Numbered from the stretch's first letter, positions 15,563 through 24,976 are shown. The stretch is DNA of 27,944 bases from SXXK01 sp046074645 (GCA_046074645.1 JBJTOP010000073.1:1-27944); one strand, 5' to 3'. The notes: generated from the letters alone by a model not told the origin. Program-made: numbers and translations.

Positions 15563-18349
15563 GTGACTCGCGTGATTTGTCTTGCAGCGTGGTTTCTGGC
15601 CGTTTCCGCGGTCTTCGCCGATGACCTCAAACCCATCGTCGAAGAAGACGCTGCGCTGGGTCGGCCTGTGGACTTCGAAAAGGACGTACGTCCGATTCTT
15701 CAGGCCAACTGCACGGCCTGCCACAATGTGACCACGAATGAAGGTGGCGTGATTCTCGAGACCGTCGAGTCGATGCTTAAAGGCGGCGGCAGCAGCCCTG
15801 TGCTGGTTCCCGGTAAGCCCGAAGAGAGTCTGCTGTACAAACTGTCCCGCCGCGGTGACGAGCCAGTGATGCCGCCCATGCCCAACGACCGTCAGGCACG
15901 GCCGCTCACTTCAAAGGAGCTCTGGATCGTTCGTCAGTGGATCAGCGAGGGAGCGAAAGTCAGCTTAACCAGCGCCAAAGCGATGAATTGGCAGCCCATC
16001 AATTCACGGCTGCAGGGCGTCTATTCGCTCGACGTCGATTCCACCGGTCGCTTCATCGCTGCCGGCCGTGCAAATCGGGTCACGATCTACGACATGGCCC
16101 GTCAGGAAGCCCCGGAATCGCTCGTGGACCCTGGCATCGTCTCATCGGCCGCCCAGGGGCCCTCCGGCTCTGCTCACCGTGACTTCGTGCACGCCATCGC
16201 CTTCCATCCGTCGCAGCCGATCGTTGCGACTTCCGGCTATCGGAATGTGAAGATCTGGCAGCGCGATGTGACACAGGTGTCGGGTGCCTGGCCACGGCCG
16301 GCCAACGTACAGGCCTCGATAACTTCCCCGGACGGCGTCGAAGTCTATCTGGGAACTCCGGATAAGGGACTCGTGGCCGTCAATGCCTCCAGCGGCGCCG
16401 AACGCGGCGCTGTTTCTCTTGAAGGTCAGGCAGTGGCGGCACTGGCTGCATTTCGCGGCGAACCGCGGTGGCTTGTGGCCGCCACAGCTGATCAGAAAAT
16501 TGTGGTCGTTCGCCCCACGGAACTTGCCATCGCCAGTCGCTCGGAACCGCTTCCCGCGGCGGTGACTGCCCTCAGTGGCGAACTTGCCGGCGGACGTGTT
16601 GCTGCTCTGCTCGCCGATGGCACAGTCCGACTGCTGGCGATTGCCGCCGATACAGGCGCTGTGACTGTTGCCGCGGAGATTAAATCTGACGCAGGTGCCA
16701 TCACTCGTCTTGTGGGGGCCGGCCCGCAACTGCTTACTGTCGCCGGTACTCGTACTGTTCAGATCTGGAAGGCCGACGACGCTGCTCAGGCGGCTCGATT
16801 CGATGCCCCGGCTGACATCACCGCTGTCGATGCTCAACCTGCTGTCGAACGGGCTGTGTTTGTCTTCGGTGGCACAACCGCGTCGCTCTGGTCCACAAAA
16901 GATTCAAAGGAAATTGCTCCCCTGACCGCCAGTCTGCCCGCTCAGCGCTCGCTGAAGGCTGCCGAGTATCGCAAAGCGGTGCTGGATGCACGCGTCAATG
17001 TGCTCAAGGCACAGATTGACGAGTCAGAAAAGGAAGTCGTCGCTCAGAAGGAAGCCGAAACCAAAGCGAAGGCTGAAGTCGACAAGCAGACACCGCTGCA
17101 GGCTGAGGCGAAAACCAAATATGACGCAGCCATTGCGAAGACAGCCGAAGCCAAAAAGGCACTCGAAGGCAAACCGGATGACGCTGCCCTGAAAACCGCT
17201 GTCACCGAGGCCGAAAAAGCCGAAGCGGCCGCGAAGGACGCTTTCACCAAGGCCGATGGTGATCTGAGCACTGCGAAGAAGTCTGTCGATTTCGCTGTCC
17301 AGGCGATTGCCCGTGCCGAAAAACGCGTTCAGGATCGCAAGGCTCAGCACGAAGCTGCCGTCACCGAGGCGACTGCTGGTGCCGCCGTTGTCGAAGAACG
17401 CAAAGCGCCCGCAGCAGCCCCGGCTGCTGCGACATTTGCGTCCCTCTCCGCCGACGGCAAATACGCCATCACTGCCGATGCCAGTGGCACTCTGCGAATC
17501 TGGAATGCCGCCACCGGGGCCGCCGTGGATGTTCTTGATGGAAGTCGTGTCGGCAGCCCAGTGAAGTCCATGCACACTGCCGGACCCGCTGCCGTTATTC
17601 TTCAGACCGAAGACAGCCGCAGCGTCCTGCGACCAACATTTCCCGCGTGGCAGCTTGCTCGGTCAATCGGATCCGAAGATGGTGGGGAATCTGTGTTCGT
17701 CGATCGCGTGCTCTCGCTTGCGTTCTCACCCGATGGCACGTTGCTTGCCGCTGGTGGCGGTGAAGCTTCCCGCTCTGGTCAGCTGACGTTGTGGAACACC
17801 GCCGACGGCAGCCTCGCAAAACAATTTGCAGATGCTCACAGCGATACCGTGTACGGCATCGAATTTTCAGCTGATGGCAAACTGCTCGCGTCCGCGGCGG
17901 CAGACAAATTCGTCAAAGTCTTCGATGTTGCCGCCGGAACGTTCGTGCGCTCCTTTGAAGGACACACTCACCACGTGATGGACGTGTCATGGAAAGCGGA
18001 CCGAACAACGCTGGCCAGCGCCGGCGCCGATAACGCCATCAAAGTCTGGAACGTGGAAACCGGTGAACAGGCGCGAACCATCAGCACCTACTCGCGACAG
18101 GTCACCTCGCTCCAGTACGTCGGCCTGCAGGACCTCATCGTCAGCAGCAGCGGTGACAAACGAGTCTTCTTCCATAACCCCGCTAATGGCTCTGCCGCGC
18201 GGGAATTCCCAGGCAACACCGATTACGTGTACCGAGCTGCTGCCACTCCCGATGGCACACTGGTTGCCTCCGGCGGAGAAGATGGGTCCGTCCGCGTCTG
18301 GAACGCTGCAGATGCCAAGGTGCTGGCAACATTCGCTGCTGCTCCCTGA
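15563..18349 (+). CDS. Exported PSCyt1-like cytochrome c with WD40 repeats and central coiled coil
   Basis: I choose the GTG at 15563: AGGAG lies 8 nt upstream and the 928-residue product then begins with a signal peptide (VTRVICLAAWFLAV ... FADD). CTACH at residues 50-54 is a haem c site, within the PSCyt1 pattern (FEKDVRPILQANCTACH, later PVMPPMPN supplying a possible Met ligand). A first set of WD40-like blades spans about 150-455. Residues about 463-612 form an Ala/Lys/Glu-rich coiled coil. A second, clearer set of WD40 repeats follows (about 625-925) with ASAAADKFVKVFDV, ASAGADNAIKVWNV and ASGGEDGSVRVWNA. Two propellers separated by a coil are thus likely, anchored near a haem domain in the periplasm. 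Electron transfer is inferred from the motif only. Coil and position link it to the PPC protein upstream. Confidence 0.9.
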   Translation: MTRVICLAAWFLAVSAVFADDLKPIVEEDAALGRPVDFEKDVRPILQANCTACHNVTTNEGGVILETVESMLKGGGSSPVLVPGKPEESLLYKLSRRGDEPVMPPMPNDRQARPLTSKELWIVRQWISEGAKVSLTSAKAMNWQPINSRLQGVYSLDVDSTGRFIAAGRANRVTIYDMARQEAPESLVDPGIVSSAAQGPSGSAHRDFVHAIAFHPSQPIVATSGYRNVKIWQRDVTQVSGAWPRPANVQASITSPDGVEVYLGTPDKGLVAVNASSGAERGAVSLEGQAVAALAAFRGEPRWLVAATADQKIVVVRPTELAIASRSEPLPAAVTALSGELAGGRVAALLADGTVRLLAIAADTGAVTVAAEIKSDAGAITRLVGAGPQLLTVAGTRTVQIWKADDAAQAARFDAPADITAVDAQPAVERAVFVFGGTTASLWSTKDSKEIAPLTASLPAQRSLKAAEYRKAVLDARVNVLKAQIDESEKEVVAQKEAETKAKAEVDKQTPLQAEAKTKYDAAIAKTAEAKKALEGKPDDAALKTAVTEAEKAEAAAKDAFTKADGDLSTAKKSVDFAVQAIARAEKRVQDRKAQHEAAVTEATAGAAVVEERKAPAAAPAAATFASLSADGKYAITADASGTLRIWNAATGAAVDVLDGSRVGSPVKSMHTAGPAAVILQTEDSRSVLRPTFPAWQLARSIGSEDGGESVFVDRVLSLAFSPDGTLLAAGGGEASRSGQLTLWNTADGSLAKQFADAHSDTVYGIEFSADGKLLASAAADKFVKVFDVAAGTFVRSFEGHTHHVMDVSWKADRTTLASAGADNAIKVWNVETGEQARTISTYSRQVTSLQYVGLQDLIVSSSGDKRVFFHNPANGSAAREFPGNTDYVYRAAATPDGTLVASGGEDGSVRVWNAADAKVLATFAAAP

Positions 18350-18371
18350 GCGTTTGCATGGAAAGCAACAA

Positions 18372-18401
18372 CCTCCCGGAGGCTGGCTGGCCGATGGGAG
18401 G
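18372..18401 (+). terminator. Weak hairpin between the WD40 gene and the sugar kinase gene
   Basis: CCTCCC (18372-18377) can pair with GGGAGG (18396-18401), with inner GGC/GCC pairs, followed by GCTTTGCTG rather than a T-run. It may be an attenuator or mRNA stabiliser in the 93-bp gap. Support is limited to the inverted repeat. Confidence 0.3.
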
Positions 18402-18442
18402 GCTTTGCTGCTGTTCAGCCGTGTATCAAAGGACCACCTGTC

Positions 18443-19522
18443 ATGGCGGCGATTGTGACCTTCGGCGAAATCATGGCCCGGATGGCTCCTCGCGGTGTGG
18501 AACGATTGCGGCAGACACTCCCCGGTTCACTCGATGTGACCTTCGCCGGCGCTGAAGCCAACACCGCCGTGTCCCTCGCATTGCTCGGCTGCGACGTGGA
18601 CTTCGTAACGGCTCTTCCCAACAACCCACTTGCGGATGCATGTCTTGCCAGCCTCCGTGGCACCGGCGTCGGTACTCGTCATGTACGCATCACCGCAGAT
18701 GGCCGTCTGGGAATTTTTTTCGTGGAAACCGGCGCTAATCAGCGCCCCACACAGGTGCACTACGACCGCGATCATTCGTCAATCAGTCGAAGCGGCCCAG
18801 GTGAATTTTGCTGGGAAGAGATTCTCCAGGGAACACGCTGGCTGCATCTGACGGGAATCACAGCCGCACTCTCCGAAACAGCCGCAGAACTCACGATCGA
18901 AGCCGCAGCAACTGCCCGACGGCTCGGAGTTGAAGTCTCCTTCGATGTGAATTTCCGCTCCAAACTCTGGCGCTGGGATGGGGCAGGACACCCGCAGCAA
19001 CTCGCCCGCCGTGTCCTGCTGCGACTGCTCCCACACGTCAGCCTCTGGTTTATGTCCGAAGAGGACTGCGGTCTCCTTGGACTTGCCCCCGAGGTCCTGT
19101 CCGGCAGCGGTACTCGGGCTGAACGGCTGGTGCAGGCCGCAAAAAGTGTGCGGCAGCAGTTCCCGGGAATTCGTTACTTTGCCGGAACCTTTCGTGAACA
19201 GATCTCCGCGTCACACAATAACTGGAGCGGTCTGCTCTTTGACGCGACTGCTGACATCACCACGCAGGCTCCACTGCGTGACGGTGGTGTGCAGCCCTGG
19301 GAGATTCGTCAGATCGTCGATCGAGTCGGCAGCGGCGATGCATTTGCCGCCGGAATTCTGTTCGGTCTCTGTCAGCCAAATCCAGATCTGCAGTACACCA
19401 TCGACTTCGCAACAGCTGCCGGCTGCCTCGCTCACTCAATCAGCGGCGACTGGAATTACGTCAGTCGACAGGAAATCGAAGACGTCATGCGGAGTGCAGG
19501 CGCCGGGCGAGTTGTCCGCTGA
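18443..19522 (+). CDS. kdgK: 2-keto-3-deoxygluconate kinase (PfkB family)
   Basis: The 359-residue product is a PfkB-family sugar kinase. It opens with VTFGEIMARMAP, has the substrate-site segment FAGAEANTAVSLALLG (about 33-48), WLHLTGITAALS and SFDVNFRSKLW in the middle, and the catalytic anion-hole motif DRVGSGDAFAAGI near residue 297, where Asp is the general base (family GAGD; here GSGD). These segments match bacterial and Thermus KDG kinases, which phosphorylate 2-keto-3-deoxygluconate to KDPG in uronate and pectin/alginate breakdown. Other sugar substrates of the family cannot be excluded. AAAGGA at 18428-18433 is the ribosome binding site. It follows the WD40 gene after 93 bp and ends 24 bp before the convergent cysE. 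Confidence 0.88.
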   Translation: MAAIVTFGEIMARMAPRGVERLRQTLPGSLDVTFAGAEANTAVSLALLGCDVDFVTALPNNPLADACLASLRGTGVGTRHVRITADGRLGIFFVETGANQRPTQVHYDRDHSSISRSGPGEFCWEEILQGTRWLHLTGITAALSETAAELTIEAAATARRLGVEVSFDVNFRSKLWRWDGAGHPQQLARRVLLRLLPHVSLWFMSEEDCGLLGLAPEVLSGSGTRAERLVQAAKSVRQQFPGIRYFAGTFREQISASHNNWSGLLFDATADITTQAPLRDGGVQPWEIRQIVDRVGSGDAFAAGILFGLCQPNPDLQYTIDFATAAGCLAHSISGDWNYVSRQEIEDVMRSAGAGRVVR

Positions 19523-19546
19523 GATGGCCTCAGGAGTCCGGGCTGA

Positions 19547-20467
19547 TCAGGCCGCGTCCCGAAATCTCAGCGAAGGCCGTTCAATGGTGACAATCGTATT
19601 GGGGGGAACCGATCGATTCAGCGAAACGCTTGAACCAATCTGCGACCCCGCCCCGATCACTGTCGTGCCTCCCAGAATCGTCGCGTTGCTGTAAATCGTC
19701 ACGCGGTCCTCCAGCGTCGGATGCCGCTTTGCCCCGCGAATCAGATTGCCGTCCTCGTCACGCGGAAACGACCAGGCACCCAGGGTCACCCCCTGATACA
19801 GAGTCACACCCGTGCCGATTTCGCATGTCTCACCAATCACGACACCTGTCCCGTGGTCAATAAAGAAGGATGCTCCAATCCGAGCACCCGGATGAATATC
19901 GATGCCCGTGCGACGGTGAGCCCATTCCGTCATCAGCCGCGGCAGATAGGGAACCCCCAGATCAAGCAGTTCATGCGCGAGTCGATATATGCAGACGGCT
20001 TCAATCCCCGGGTAGCAAAGAATGATTTCATCACGAGTCTTCGCTGCCGGATCGTTCTGAAACGCAGATTCCACGTCGGACTGAAGCAGTCGCTGAATGG
20101 CCGGAAGACGCTGAAGAAAATGTTCGGTGAGTACCTCAGGGTCTGTGGAAGAACGCGCAATTGCTGTTCCCTGAACACGCAGGTCAGCTGAGCGGCAGTG
20201 CAGAACCGCCTTGGCAATTTCAGTTGTCAAAGTCGCCTGAACGGCCCTCAGTCGCGCGGCATACCACCCCGGTCGTTCAGAAGCCGCAGCCGCCGGGGAA
20301 TGAATCCCGGGAAACAGCAGATCCCGAATTTCAAAAACCATCTCCATTACGGCATCCACACCCGGCAGTGGTGGCAGTTCTCGACCGCTCCGACAACACT
20401 CGATTTGCCCCAGCAGCTCAGTCGCGATGGTGTCGGCAAATGGTGCACGTGACGGAGAATGGGTCAT
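19547..20467 (-). CDS. cysE: Serine O-acetyltransferase
   Basis: CysE transfers acetyl from acetyl-CoA to serine, the step before cysteine synthase. The 306-residue product has a helical N-terminal domain (about 1-185) and a left-handed beta-helix of hexapeptide repeats (about 186-300). Catalytic residues are visible: Asp190 in DIHPGA and Asp204-His205 in FIDHGTGVVIGE. KRHPTLEDRVTIYSNATILGG is the CoA-side loop and coil region. The N-terminal domain is longer than in short EpsC-type enzymes. The C-terminus ends IERPSLRFRDAA; the Ile that mediates binding to cysteine synthase in some enzymes is not terminal here. A 273-bp gap, without a gene I can support, separates it from the next gene upstream. 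Confidence 0.94.
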   Translation of the reverse strand: MTHSPSRAPFADTIATELLGQIECCRSGRELPPLPGVDAVMEMVFEIRDLLFPGIHSPAAAASERPGWYAARLRAVQATLTTEIAKAVLHCRSADLRVQGTAIARSSTDPEVLTEHFLQRLPAIQRLLQSDVESAFQNDPAAKTRDEIILCYPGIEAVCIYRLAHELLDLGVPYLPRLMTEWAHRRTGIDIHPGARIGASFFIDHGTGVVIGETCEIGTGVTLYQGVTLGAWSFPRDEDGNLIRGAKRHPTLEDRVTIYSNATILGGTTVIGAGSQIGSSVSLNRSVPPNTIVTIERPSLRFRDAA

Positions 20468-20740
20468 GGCCGGTCTCTGATGTCAACAAAAAACGCCACT
20501 CAGTGCGCCAGATTCCATGGCGAACGATTGCGGAGGAAAATCGGCTGAAATACCGATGGAACTGAAGACACCGCCGGCGCCGTCTGTGCGGAGGTCAACG
20601 ATGGCAGCGGTGCTTCCGTGAAATCGTCAGCGCCCGCAATCTCTCCCTGTTTGCCCCTGTGTCACCAAAGCTCCCAAATTCACGAACATCGACAGATTTG
20701 CTGTCAGTGGGCCGGAGCAGGCACGTTTGGTTATCCGACG

Positions 20741-22804
20741 CTACTCGGCTTTCTTCTTCTCCGGTCCACCCAGCTGCAGCTTGAAAGTGCCTTTGCCGAC
20801 TGCAGAGCCAAACTGCAGCTGAACGCCTTCGAACATGCGGCTCTGGGCATCGAGGAACTGAGCAACAGCAAGTCGAGCGATTCCCCGGCCGAACTCAGCC
20901 TCCATCAACAGCTCGGATTCAGCAGTGCGGATGGAGAAATCAAGGCTGGCGTCACCGGGAGTCAGCGCTTTGGCCGCAAAACTGTTGAACTTGTCTGTGC
21001 CTGCACTCGTACTTTCCGGAGTCTGTCCGTTGATTGAAAAGGCAATTTTCGGAGCCGTGGCGACCTGCAGCCAGCGTTCAAGTGTCTGCAGCCAGCGGGA
21101 GGGGACTTCGCTGAGCGGATCGGCGGCTTCGCCGAGCCAGCCGTCGAGGTTCATGCGAATACGCAGCGGGACGGCCCGGCCGGTCTGGCTGAGCGATTCT
21201 TCGCTGGCAGCAGTGAGTTCCTTCAGCTGAGTTGCGGCGCGATCTTCGCCGAGTGTCAGCCATAGCCATGAACCGGTGGCTGCGAGATGCAGTCGCAGCG
21301 GGAGCTTTCCGCCGGCAAAAGGCACAGGCGTTTCCTCCGCAGAAATGCTCAGCATTCGATAATTCCCGGCAGTACCCGGCTGCACAGTGACATACTCGCG
21401 AGCACCCGTGACCTGCAGGAGCAGATCGAGTGCGTTGAGGAATGTCTCGGCCGACTCCAGACGCAGTGCGGCACAGGGAATCAGGCCGTCCTTGACACTG
21501 CCACGCAGACAGACGGCAGCGTCGAGCACCCCGGAATTGATGGTCTGCTGCAGAGACTGCGCGATGTCTTCGATGATGACCGGCGCTGAGGGACTGTCAC
21601 TGCTGGTTTCCTTCAGCCGCAGAGCAGCAGACTGTACAAGTGCCGAGGCGAAGGGACGGAGCAGTTCCGGGATCGCCAGAGTGCCGGCCACGAGCAGCGG
21701 TGAACGATCGTCGTGGAGGCTGGAGAGCTGTGAACTGCGGCTGCTGATGAGTGCCAGTCCGGAAGCGAGTGGAGTTCCGGGACGGGCCTGGATCCGCAGT
21801 CGGCTGACCACAGGCTGGCCGGAGGCAGGGGATAACTGGAGCGAGAATCGGGCTCGATCGATATCAAACAGGGCGCTCTTGAGAAGTTCGAAACGGCCCT
21901 CTGCGAGCACTCGACGCAAGGCATACTGGCCAGCCTGCTCGCTGTCAAAACGCTGCAGGAACACGGAGACCTGGGATTCGAGCGCAGTGCGGAAGGCCTG
22001 ACGAAAGTCGGCTGGAATTTGTGACAGGTCGAAATCCGCAAACAAATCGAGGCTGGCATTTTCGTCATCCAGCTGCAGCGACTGTCGCTCGGGCAGAGGC
22101 AGGGTGAATAACGCGGTGGAGCGGCTGGAGTACATCACGCCGTCGTGGTAGCGGAAGTAGGTCCTGATCGCGGTGGTCTGAATTTGCGGCGGAGCATTCC
22201 CGGGTGTTGCTGTTGGGCTGACAGCAATCACCACGGAGATCGAACGGGTTTCCTGGTTGCCATCACCGGGCATGGGAGCTGGCTGGAGGTTTGGGAGTTT
22301 TCGGAGGTTGAGCGTCAGCGTGTAGCGGTCGTCTGCTCCGTCCAGCTCACCCATCGGGCCCATCATGCTGTGCTGCTGCTTCACCAGTTCGGTGAACTGT
22401 TCCAGCGATTCACAAAGTTCGAAGGAAATGGGGTTCTGAAGGGTTACCTCGGGGCGAGTTTCGAGGACAAAGAGTACCCCGGAGAGCGGGGTGGCCTGCT
22501 TGTTTTCGCTCGCACCGGCTTCAGTCGCCTTCGATCGGAATACTCGCGGTCCCATCAGACCGGACATGCCGCGGCCGACCGAGTTGATCATGATTGGTGG
22601 CTGCGGCATCTGAAGTTCTTCGCGGACCTTTTGAAGGTAGGCGAAGCTGTCTTCAGGGCGGACTCCGGTGTACCAGACCTTACCGATGATGCGGCCGCTG
22701 GCGAGCGTTTCCGGGGGGGAGTCGGTTTCCTGGGCGACAATGGGGGCCGGGAAGAGGATCAGTGCGGACAGAAGGCAGGCGGAGTACAGTACGTGACGAA
22801 GCAT
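20741..22804 (-). CDS. Large secreted protein of unknown function
   Basis: The 687-residue product starts with a signal peptide (MLRHVLYSACLLSALILFPAP, cleavage near VAQ). I do not recognise a family. Residues about 35-60 (GRIIGKVWYTGVRPEDSF) look like a small N-terminal motif, and the remainder alternates predicted helices and strands with many Leu, Ser and Ala, without catalytic signatures. The last residues, GGPEKKKAE, form a charged tail. It may be a planctomycete-restricted exported protein. It lies 69 bp downstream of the exonuclease gene on the same strand and could share its transcript. No Shine-Dalgarno is visible before the ATG. Confidence 0.72.
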   Translation of the reverse strand: MLRHVLYSACLLSALILFPAPIVAQETDSPPETLASGRIIGKVWYTGVRPEDSFAYLQKVREELQMPQPPIMINSVGRGMSGLMGPRVFRSKATEAGASENKQATPLSGVLFVLETRPEVTLQNPISFELCESLEQFTELVKQQHSMMGPMGELDGADDRYTLTLNLRKLPNLQPAPMPGDGNQETRSISVVIAVSPTATPGNAPPQIQTTAIRTYFRYHDGVMYSSRSTALFTLPLPERQSLQLDDENASLDLFADFDLSQIPADFRQAFRTALESQVSVFLQRFDSEQAGQYALRRVLAEGRFELLKSALFDIDRARFSLQLSPASGQPVVSRLRIQARPGTPLASGLALISSRSSQLSSLHDDRSPLLVAGTLAIPELLRPFASALVQSAALRLKETSSDSPSAPVIIEDIAQSLQQTINSGVLDAAVCLRGSVKDGLIPCAALRLESAETFLNALDLLLQVTGAREYVTVQPGTAGNYRMLSISAEETPVPFAGGKLPLRLHLAATGSWLWLTLGEDRAATQLKELTAASEESLSQTGRAVPLRIRMNLDGWLGEAADPLSEVPSRWLQTLERWLQVATAPKIAFSINGQTPESTSAGTDKFNSFAAKALTPGDASLDFSIRTAESELLMEAEFGRGIARLAVAQFLDAQSRMFEGVQLQFGSAVGKGTFKLQLGGPEKKKAE

Positions 22805-22873
22805 GGAGCGGTCTGCCGGATAAGGGAATGAACGCGGACTTTTGTGGGAAGACGGTTGCAGGCAGAAGAGGGC

Positions 22874-23707
22874 TTAGCGGCCCAGGGCGCCGAGTATATC
22901 AAGTCGGCCGGCGGTTCGGCGACTCCAGGTTTGCAGGTACTGAGCGTAGGCCGGTGTTTGAGAAGCGTGCTGCTGGAGCCACGTGTGGACGTGTTCGGTG
23001 AGAGTCTGTTCTTCCTGTGCGGAGATGCGTCCCAGCAGGAGCTGGCAGCGGAGAAACACGAAGTAGGTATCGAGCACATCGCAGCGGCAGTAATCGTTGA
23101 TCAGGTCCGTGCGGCCCTGGTCGAAAAGTGACTGAACCTGAGAACCATCAACGCCGGATTTGCCAGGCTTGTGAATGAGATTGGCCAGAAGATTGAGTCC
23201 GCCGCTGAGCCGAAAGGCGCCGTAGTTGGTGAGCAGTTCCTGGAGGTCGAGATGCGAATCCTGGTTGTAGCGGTTGCGGCACTGCTCGAACGAGCGTGAA
23301 TCCACGTTGAACCATGCAGGCAGACTGATGCCAAACCGAAAGGCAGACATTTCCATGACGGGGACGTCGTAGGTGCGACCATTGAAGGTGACGAGCGTCG
23401 GGCGTTCATAGTGCTGCCAGCCCTGCCAGAAACGGCGGACGATTTCCTGCGGACGGAATTCGGGGGGATCGAGGACGAGGATGTCCTGGAGGCGATAGTC
23501 GGCAGAGACCTTGGCGATGGCGACAGAGACGGGCAGGACGAAGGAGAGCGGCAGCACGTCGCGGCCGGTTTCTTCAAGCAGCTGTGCGCGATAACGCTGG
23601 ATGGCGTCGCGGGGTGTGAGCTGTTCGTCGGGGAAGCGGACCTTCTGGATCAGATCACCGTCACCCACGGTTTCAATGTCAAAGATCAGATATCGCACGT
23701 CGCTCAT
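22874..23707 (-). CDS. 3'-5' exonuclease, PolB-like DEDDy type
   Basis: The 277-residue product fits the family of predicted 3'-5' exonucleases related to the proofreading domain of DNA polymerase B. Exo I is FDIETVG with Asp10 and Glu12. Exo II is TFNGRTYDVPVM with Asp114. Exo III is YCRCD with Tyr206 and Asp210 (YxxxD), making this a DEDDy enzyme with two metal ions. There is no polymerase domain, so it acts alone on DNA or RNA ends; the substrate is unknown. GGAAAG shortly before the ATG may be its ribosome binding site. It is divergent from the moxR gene. Confidence 0.9.
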   Translation of the reverse strand: MSDVRYLIFDIETVGDGDLIQKVRFPDEQLTPRDAIQRYRAQLLEETGRDVLPLSFVLPVSVAIAKVSADYRLQDILVLDPPEFRPQEIVRRFWQGWQHYERPTLVTFNGRTYDVPVMEMSAFRFGISLPAWFNVDSRSFEQCRNRYNQDSHLDLQELLTNYGAFRLSGGLNLLANLIHKPGKSGVDGSQVQSLFDQGRTDLINDYCRCDVLDTYFVFLRCQLLLGRISAQEEQTLTEHVHTWLQQHASQTPAYAQYLQTWSRRTAGRLDILGALGR

Positions 23708-23881
23708 GGTTGCTTTCCGCTGAACTGCAGGGTGGAATAAAGGTCAGGCCGTCCGCTGGGTTGCCATGGGCCGCAGAAACTTCATATTCTGTCGATTTCC
23801 GCTCGCATTTCCCTGCCCGGGACGTTCCAATTTGTGGAAGTCCGGGAAAATTTCTGCCCCGCCTCCTTTCAGCGAACAGCC

Positions 23882-24955
23882 ATGTCAGAACCAGAAATGC
23901 CCAATTCCGACCGCTCCGCATCCTCCCTGACGGCGCTTGAAGAACAAGCCATCCGCGGCCTGACTTCCGCCTACCAGAGAATGCGTCAGGAAATCGGCAA
24001 GGTCATCATCGGCCAGGACGAAGTTGTTGATCAGCTCCTCATCGCCATGTTCTGCCGCGCCCATTGCCTCCTCGTCGGCGTCCCGGGACTCGCCAAAACC
24101 CTGCTCTGCAGCACCATCTCACGCATCCTTCAGCTGTCCTTCCGACGCATTCAGTTCACCCCCGACCTGATGCCCTCCGATATCACCGGCACCGATGTCC
24201 TCCAGGATGACCCCGAAACCGGCCGCCGCAGTTTTCAGTTCATCCCCGGACCGCTCTTCACCAATGTGCTGCTTGCCGACGAAATTAACCGCACCCCTCC
24301 CAAAACCCAGGCCGCACTCCTCGAAGCCATGCAGGAACGACACGTCACCGTCGGCTCCAGCACCTATGACCTCCCCGATCCATTCTTCACCCTCGCCACC
24401 CAGAACCCCATCGAACAGGAAGGCACCTATCCACTCCCCGAAGCACAGCTCGACCGCTTCATGTTCAATGTGGTCGTCCGCTACCCCACCGCTGCCGAAG
24501 AACTCAGGATTCTCAAACAGACCACCGGCAACGAAAAACCCGAACTCACTCCCGTACTCACCGGCCGACAAATTCAGGCTCTCCAGGAAGTCGTCCGCCG
24601 CGTGCCCTGCGCCGAATACATCTTCGTCTATGCTCGCGACCTCGTTCGCGCGACTCGCCCCGGCGAAAGCGAAGCACCGCCGTTCATCCGCGAACTCGTG
24701 TCATGGGGCGCCGGTCCCCGCGCCGGACAGTACCTCATCCTCGGGGCCCGCGCACACGCACTGCTCCAGGGACGTTTTCATGTCACCACAGACGACATCC
24801 GCGCGGTCGCCAAACCCGTGCTGCGACATCGCATCATGACCACCTTCGCTGCGGCCAGCCAGGGGGCAACGCCCGATACCGTGATCGAACGACTGCTTAA
24901 AACCGTCCCCGTTGAACTCCACGAACGCGCAAAAAAACGCGTCGCCGGCGAATAA
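23882..24955 (+). CDS. MoxR-family AAA+ ATPase
   Basis: The ATG at 23882 (357 residues, MSEPEMPNSD) is preferred to one 48 bp upstream because homologues begin near here. Walker A is GVPGLAKT (66-73), Walker B is VLLADEINR (Asp133-Glu134), and sensor 1 lies in TLATQNPIEQEGTYPLPEAQLDRF (shown here across two parts: TLATQNP and EAQLDRF, the Arg being the expected finger). The C-terminal lid has REL-SWGAGPRAGQ and ends VELHERAKKRVAGE. MoxR ATPases act as chaperones for assembly of partner proteins, often with a DUF58 protein and von Willebrand A-domain proteins. None follows here: the next gene is on the opposite strand with a 21-bp gap. Confidence 0.95.
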   Translation: MSEPEMPNSDRSASSLTALEEQAIRGLTSAYQRMRQEIGKVIIGQDEVVDQLLIAMFCRAHCLLVGVPGLAKTLLCSTISRILQLSFRRIQFTPDLMPSDITGTDVLQDDPETGRRSFQFIPGPLFTNVLLADEINRTPPKTQAALLEAMQERHVTVGSSTYDLPDPFFTLATQNPIEQEGTYPLPEAQLDRFMFNVVVRYPTAAEELRILKQTTGNEKPELTPVLTGRQIQALQEVVRRVPCAEYIFVYARDLVRATRPGESEAPPFIRELVSWGAGPRAGQYLILGARAHALLQGRFHVTTDDIRAVAKPVLRHRIMTTFAAASQGATPDTVIERLLKTVPVELHERAKKRVAGE

Positions 24956-24976
24956 CCGCCAACTCCCTCGCTCACC

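Noticed and set aside
20468..20740. Riboswitch or T-box leader before cysE
   Set aside because: The 273-bp gap has short GC-rich inverted bits but no T-box core, S-box pattern or clear terminator/antiterminator pair.
24119..24839. Frames on both strands overlapping the MoxR gene
   Set aside because: Both are shadows of a gene with intact Walker A, Walker B and sensor motifs.
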